Below, piece by piece: positions 5,739 to 9,021 of a stretch of 9,021 nt of DNA. How positions within the stretch are numbered: the stretch's first letter is position 1; each line of letters starts with the position of its first letter. Position numbers and translations under genes: made by a program. Where the stretch lies: NCBI GenBank assembly GCA_021786815.1, contig JAJYMR010000257.1, positions 1 to 9,021 on the forward strand, read 5' to 3'. The stretch is from Deltaproteobacteria bacterium. Its GTDB lineage: Bacteria > Desulfobacterota > Binatia > Binatales > Binataceae. Under the pieces are notes generated by a model. That model was not told the DNA's origin, made no database searches, and saw nothing but the letters and a program-made list of their open reading frames with translations.

Positions 5739-8220
5739 ACCGCTGCGTCTCTTCTTCGCCGCCGCGATCATGTTTTTCTCCAGCGAGCCAATTGATGCGG
5801 CGACGAACACGTCCGTCGTACCTCCGGAGGTCGCCGCCGAGCACGGGGGTGCGATCCACGTGACCGGCGACAAGACCATCTACCAGTCGAGCACCGATTC
5901 GCTAATCGTGCGCGGCCACGCGAAGATGGTTCAGGCCGCGACGGTCCTGACCGCCGACGAGATCGAACTGTTTCGCAAGGAGCACGTCGCGCGCGCCTTT
6001 GGGAATGTCCATCTCACCGATCCGGAAGTCGAGATGTGGGCTTCGCGCGGGGAAATAAACGTTCAGAAGGAGACCGCGGAGCTGTACGACGCAAGAATCG
6101 TCGCCAAGCACGGAACGTACAACCTCCAGGGCAGGAAGATTTACAAGGGCGAGGGCCAAAACTACACGATCCTGAACGGCTTCTTCACGACCTGCGAATG
6201 CGACTCGGGCGCGCCGGACTGGAGCGTCGCGGCCGACACCATGAACGTCAAAATGGGTTCGACCGGGTACGCGAAGAACGCCAGTTTCTCCATCCTCGGA
6301 CACAAAATCGCCACCATCCCGTACCTGCGGTTTCCCGCCAACACCGACCGGCAGAGCGGCTTCCTGACCGGGCGCGAGGGCGAGTCGGCCCTGCGCGGCT
6401 TCCAGTACCTGCAACCCTATTACTTGGCGATCAACAGGAGTTCGGATGCGACGGGTGCGCTCGACGTCGAGACGTCGCAGCGCGTGGGCGGCCTCGGTGA
6501 GTACCGGCTCACCAACGGCCTCGACGATTACCTGTGGGTGGACGGCGCGTTCTACGACGAGAGCATACGCTCCAACGCCAACCGCCAGAGCGACATAATC
6601 GACAACCAGGTCGCCGACCCGCACATCCCGCTCGACCGCTACGGGCTTATCGGCATGGTGCGCCAGCATCCGATACCCGACCTGACCCTCTACGGCGACG
6701 CGATTTCGGTCAGCGACAGTTTCTATCTGCGCGAGATGAACGTGTGGACGCTCTCGCGCGGATTCGGGACGAACTTCGGTTCGATGCGCGACGCGATCTC
6801 GCACTTCGGACTACTCTACGATTTCGAGAACGGTTTTGCGCGGTTGCAGGGCCTGTGGCATCAGGACCTGATCCAGGCCCAGTCCTTCGCGCTACAGGAG
6901 CTTCCGCAACTGTGGCTGGACGGACGCAGCGAACTGCTCGACAGCCTCGCCTATCTCGATTACGACGCGACGGCGGTGGACTTCTGGCGCGAGCAGGGCG
7001 TGAGCGGATTGCGCTTCAACGTCAATCCGCGCATCACGGTGCCGTGGCGATGGGGCGATTACGTGTACGGTTACGCAAGCGTCGGCGGCTACGGCACGAT
7101 CTATGACACCTCGGGGCACGAGATCACCGTCATCCCGGTCGGCACTCACGGGCTTCTGTACAACAACAGCCTGTCGCTGGGTCCGCTCAGTCCGGGCGGC
7201 CTGCAGACGAATCTTGTCCCATATGCGAAGGCGGGGATTGCGACCGTTCTCGAGCGGGTGTTCGACGTCAAGCTCGGCTCGATCGAGAAACTCAAGCACA
7301 CCATCGAGCCGTTCGTTAACTACGATTACGTTCCGACGATCTCGCAGGGCAATCTTCCGTTGTTCGACAGTATCGATCGCGTCAACCCGCGAAGCCTGAT
7401 GATTTACGGCGTCACCACGCGGCTGTTTGCGCGGATGTCCGGCTCCACGCAGCCGTCGGCGGGCGCCGCCGAGAGCATCAATGCGGATTCCGGCGCCGCG
7501 AGGCAGGCCGCGCCGGTCGGTGGCCAGAGCGATCTTGACTACATCAGTCCAACCGGGGTGCTGAACGCCGAGAGCCGCGGCGGCACCGTGCGCGAACTGC
7601 TCGAAGCGACCGTGATGCAGGGATATGACGGGTCCCAGGCCGTCGTTCCGGGCGAGATTTCGGTCTCGGATATCCAGATGCTGCTCACGTTGTTTCCAAC
7701 CCGGATTGCGTCGTTCTCCTCACAGCTCGACTACGATCCACGCGCTCATCCCGGCTTCAGTTTCGCCAGCTTCGGCCTGAACCTCGAGCCGCCGTGGAAC
7801 CAGGAGCCCAGCCTGTACCTGGGCAAGGCGCTCAGCGGTTCATTCCTGTCGGTCTGGTACAACTACGTGCGGCCCGGCAATGCGGTCGTGGCGGGCACCT
7901 CGCGCAACGCAAGCGAGTTCATCACCGTGCGGACCTACTACGACCTGCTCGATCGGCTCGGAGTGTACGTGGCGCCGAACTACGACTTTGCCGCTTCTCG
8001 GCTTCTCTCGGCGCAATACGGATTGCGAATCAAGTCGCCTTCGGACTGCTGGATCTTCGACTCCGGCATCACCGACTCCTTCAACCCCAACGAGGTCGCC
8101 TTCCAGGTCCAGCTCACGCTGGGCGGGCTCGGCTCTCTCGGGCAGTCGCCTTTCGGACGCAACCCGTTCGAGGCGATGGGCATGATGGGCCGTCCCATGG
8201 GAGTGCTGCCGAACTACTGA
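5719..8220 (+). CDS. lptD: LPS-assembly protein LptD-like outer-membrane beta-barrel
   Basis: LptD is the outer-membrane translocon that receives lipopolysaccharide from the LptA bridge and inserts it in the outer leaflet. The 833-residue protein (E. coli: 784) starts with a signal peptide: basic MLKLKRKPLR, a hydrophobic stretch to about residue 20, and likely cleavage near IDAA (25-28). An OstA/LptA-like beta-jellyroll follows (about 45-155, with IHVTGDKTIYQ, LIVRGHAKM and ADEIELF). Next comes the LptD junction with TTCEC (Cys159, Cys161) and DW, then YLRFPANTDRQSGFL, and the barrel to about residue 810 (many alternating aromatic strands). Cys777 in SDCW matches the C-terminal cysteine region of LptD. 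A Ser/Ala/Gly-rich linker spans 575-622, and a Met-rich tail (FEAMGMMGRPMG) ends the protein. The start is TTG at 5719: there is no ATG or GTG between it and the in-frame stop at 5647-5649, and Met18 would destroy the signal peptide. The start overlaps folC, implying coupling. Confidence 0.9.
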   Translation: MLKLKRKPLRLFFAAAIMFFSSEPIDAATNTSVVPPEVAAEHGGAIHVTGDKTIYQSSTDSLIVRGHAKMVQAATVLTADEIELFRKEHVARAFGNVHLTDPEVEMWASRGEINVQKETAELYDARIVAKHGTYNLQGRKIYKGEGQNYTILNGFFTTCECDSGAPDWSVAADTMNVKMGSTGYAKNASFSILGHKIATIPYLRFPANTDRQSGFLTGREGESALRGFQYLQPYYLAINRSSDATGALDVETSQRVGGLGEYRLTNGLDDYLWVDGAFYDESIRSNANRQSDIIDNQVADPHIPLDRYGLIGMVRQHPIPDLTLYGDAISVSDSFYLREMNVWTLSRGFGTNFGSMRDAISHFGLLYDFENGFARLQGLWHQDLIQAQSFALQELPQLWLDGRSELLDSLAYLDYDATAVDFWREQGVSGLRFNVNPRITVPWRWGDYVYGYASVGGYGTIYDTSGHEITVIPVGTHGLLYNNSLSLGPLSPGGLQTNLVPYAKAGIATVLERVFDVKLGSIEKLKHTIEPFVNYDYVPTISQGNLPLFDSIDRVNPRSLMIYGVTTRLFARMSGSTQPSAGAAESINADSGAARQAAPVGGQSDLDYISPTGVLNAESRGGTVRELLEATVMQGYDGSQAVVPGEISVSDIQMLLTLFPTRIASFSSQLDYDPRAHPGFSFASFGLNLEPPWNQEPSLYLGKALSGSFLSVWYNYVRPGNAVVAGTSRNASEFITVRTYYDLLDRLGVYVAPNYDFAASRLLSAQYGLRIKSPSDCWIFDSGITDSFNPNEVAFQVQLTLGGLGSLGQSPFGRNPFEAMGMMGRPMGVLPNY

Positions 8221-8233
8221 AGGCGGGGCGGGA

Positions 8234-8248
8234 ACGGCGCTGCGCCGT
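8234..8248. terminator. Small GC hairpin between convergent genes
   Basis: ACGGCG at 8234-8239 and CGCCGT at 8243-8248 form a 6-bp stem with loop CTG in the 27-base gap between the lptD-like stop and the end of the convergent gene. No T tract follows on either strand, so a role as a bidirectional terminator is only a possibility. I see no other terminator in this gap. Confidence 0.25.
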
Positions 8249-9021
8249 CAGACGTAGAGCAGGAGAATTTCCGTCCCGATCCATAGAACCAGCGAAGCCA
8301 GGAGCTGCCGATCGGAAAGCAGCATCAATGACGGGTCGCCGCCCTCGTCGCGCTCCTGCACCAGGTACAGGTAGCGCAGGACTCCGAATACAACGTACGG
8401 CACCGTGAGATACTGGTAATGGGTGCCGAGCTTCGCCTCGACCTCCGCCGAGGCCGAATAGATCATGTAGCCGACCAGGGTTGCGCCCGCGACGATCGCG
8501 AGCATCTGGTCGATTAGTCTTACGCTGTACTCGCCGAGGGCCTCGCGATGCTCGCGCGCGGCGCCGGACAGCACCGTCAGCTCATGACGCCGGCGCGAGA
8601 GCGCAAGGAACAGCGCGAGCACGAAGGTGATGAATATCAGCCAGGGCGAGACCACCACCCCGATCGCCACGCCGCCCGCGAACGCCCGCAGCACGAACCC
8701 AAGCGCGACCGCTATTACGTCCAGGATTACGACGTGCTTGGCCCAGAGCGAGTATGCGAACTGAAGCCCGATGTACGCGAAAGCTATCGCGATAAAGCGC
8801 CATCCGAGCGCCGCGCCAAGCCCGAGCGCGCCCAAACCCAGGCAGGCCGCGAAAACCCCCGCGTCGCGAACGCGGAGTTCACCGCTTGCGAGCGGACGCT
8901 CGCGTTTTTCCGGGTTCACGCGGTCGGCCTCGCGGTCCATGATGTCATTGAGCGCGTACGCGAAGCTGGCGAGCGCGCAGAAAGCCGCGAACGCAAGCGT
9001 CGCGAGAAGCGCGTCGCGGTA
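8248..9021 (-). CDS. UbiA-family decaprenyl-phosphate phosphoribosyltransferase-like protein, 5' end cut by window edge
   Basis: This integral-membrane prenyltransferase homologue resembles decaprenyl-phosphate 5-phosphoribosyltransferase (DPPR synthase, mycobacterial Rv3806c/UbiA), which transfers phosphoribose from PRPP to a polyprenyl phosphate. The frame stays open to the window edge, so the ATG at 8940 is internal: 27 codons precede it and complete the motif NDIMDREADRVNPEKRERP. This is the Asp-rich ND-x2-D-x3-D signature of UbiA enzymes plus the NPxKxxRP block of the DPPR subgroup. Further subgroup blocks are DVIAVALGFVLRAFAGGVAI, SPWL, LALSRRRHEL and YVVFGVLRYLYLV. About 257 residues are visible with seven or so hydrophobic helices; roughly 35-45 residues, including the first helix, are missing. 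Lipid and glycan product in this organism are unknown. In actinobacteria the pathway makes decaprenyl-phosphoryl arabinose, and rhizobial NoeC, used for Nod-factor arabinosylation, is a related Gram-negative protein. It is convergent with the lptD-like gene and not in that operon. Confidence 0.85.
   Translation of the reverse strand, partial: YRDALLATLAFAAFCALASFAYALNDIMDREADRVNPEKRERPLASGELRVRDAGVFAACLGLGALGLGAALGWRFIAIAFAYIGLQFAYSLWAKHVVILDVIAVALGFVLRAFAGGVAIGVVVSPWLIFITFVLALFLALSRRRHELTVLSGAAREHREALGEYSVRLIDQMLAIVAGATLVGYMIYSASAEVEAKLGTHYQYLTVPYVVFGVLRYLYLVQERDEGGDPSLMLLSDRQLLASLVLWIGTEILLLYV

Noticed and set aside
5902..6804. 300-codon open frame on the - strand opposite the N-terminal half of lptD
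   Set aside because: The + strand encodes the LptD jellyroll and first barrel strands; the antisense product has no recognisable domain.
8248..8940. ATG at 8940 as the start of the - strand prenyltransferase
   Set aside because: It splits the conserved NDxxD motif; the 27 upstream codons to the window edge encode its beginning and a transmembrane helix.

Overview
The window is a GC-rich bacterial chromosomal segment, tightly packed with genes of biosynthesis and cell-envelope assembly. Seven genes run on the + strand: trpC (5' end outside the window), trpF, trpB, trpA, accD, folC and an lptD-like gene. One gene on the - strand, a UbiA-family decaprenyl-phosphate phosphoribosyltransferase homologue, converges on them and also runs off the window. 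I see no tRNA, rRNA, CRISPR array, insertion sequence, phage gene or long repeat.

The organism is a Gram-negative (diderm) bacterium, because an LptD-type outer-membrane LPS translocon protein is encoded. The order trpC-F-B-A followed by accD, folC and an lptD gene resembles, from memory, deltaproteobacterial lineages in the broad sense (Desulfobacterota/Geobacter-like, possibly the GC-rich Binatota). This placement is inference; no marker gene here settles it.

Layout: positions 1-3416 hold the second half of a tryptophan operon. The genes touch or overlap: trpC/trpF share 4 bases, trpF/trpB share 20, and trpB and trpA are 15 bases apart. accD, the carboxyltransferase beta subunit of acetyl-CoA carboxylase, follows trpA after 5 bases with a good ribosome binding site, so it is probably co-transcribed with trp. 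The only sizeable gap in the + strand block (4313-4427) carries a perfect 9-bp GC hairpin followed by a short T-rich stretch. Next comes a promoter-like -10 box centred in a small dyad, just before folC. folC and the lptD-like gene overlap by 20 bases, so they probably form a second transcription unit. The lptD-like gene and the convergent - strand prenyltransferase are separated by only 27 bases with a small GC hairpin.

Functionally, trpC, F, B and A carry carboxyphenylaminodeoxyribulose phosphate and its precursor through to tryptophan. AccD supplies malonyl-CoA for fatty acids. FolC makes (poly)glutamylated folates; folate, like tryptophan, derives from chorismate. LptD inserts LPS in the outer membrane. 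The prenyltransferase homologue would make a lipid-linked pentose donor for envelope glycans.

I find no convincing new system. The items worth a second look are the accD-folC gap, asparagines at usually conserved positions in TrpA and TrpB, the cysteine layout, linker and tail of the LptD-like protein, and the presence of a DPPR-synthase-like gene in an LPS-bearing organism.
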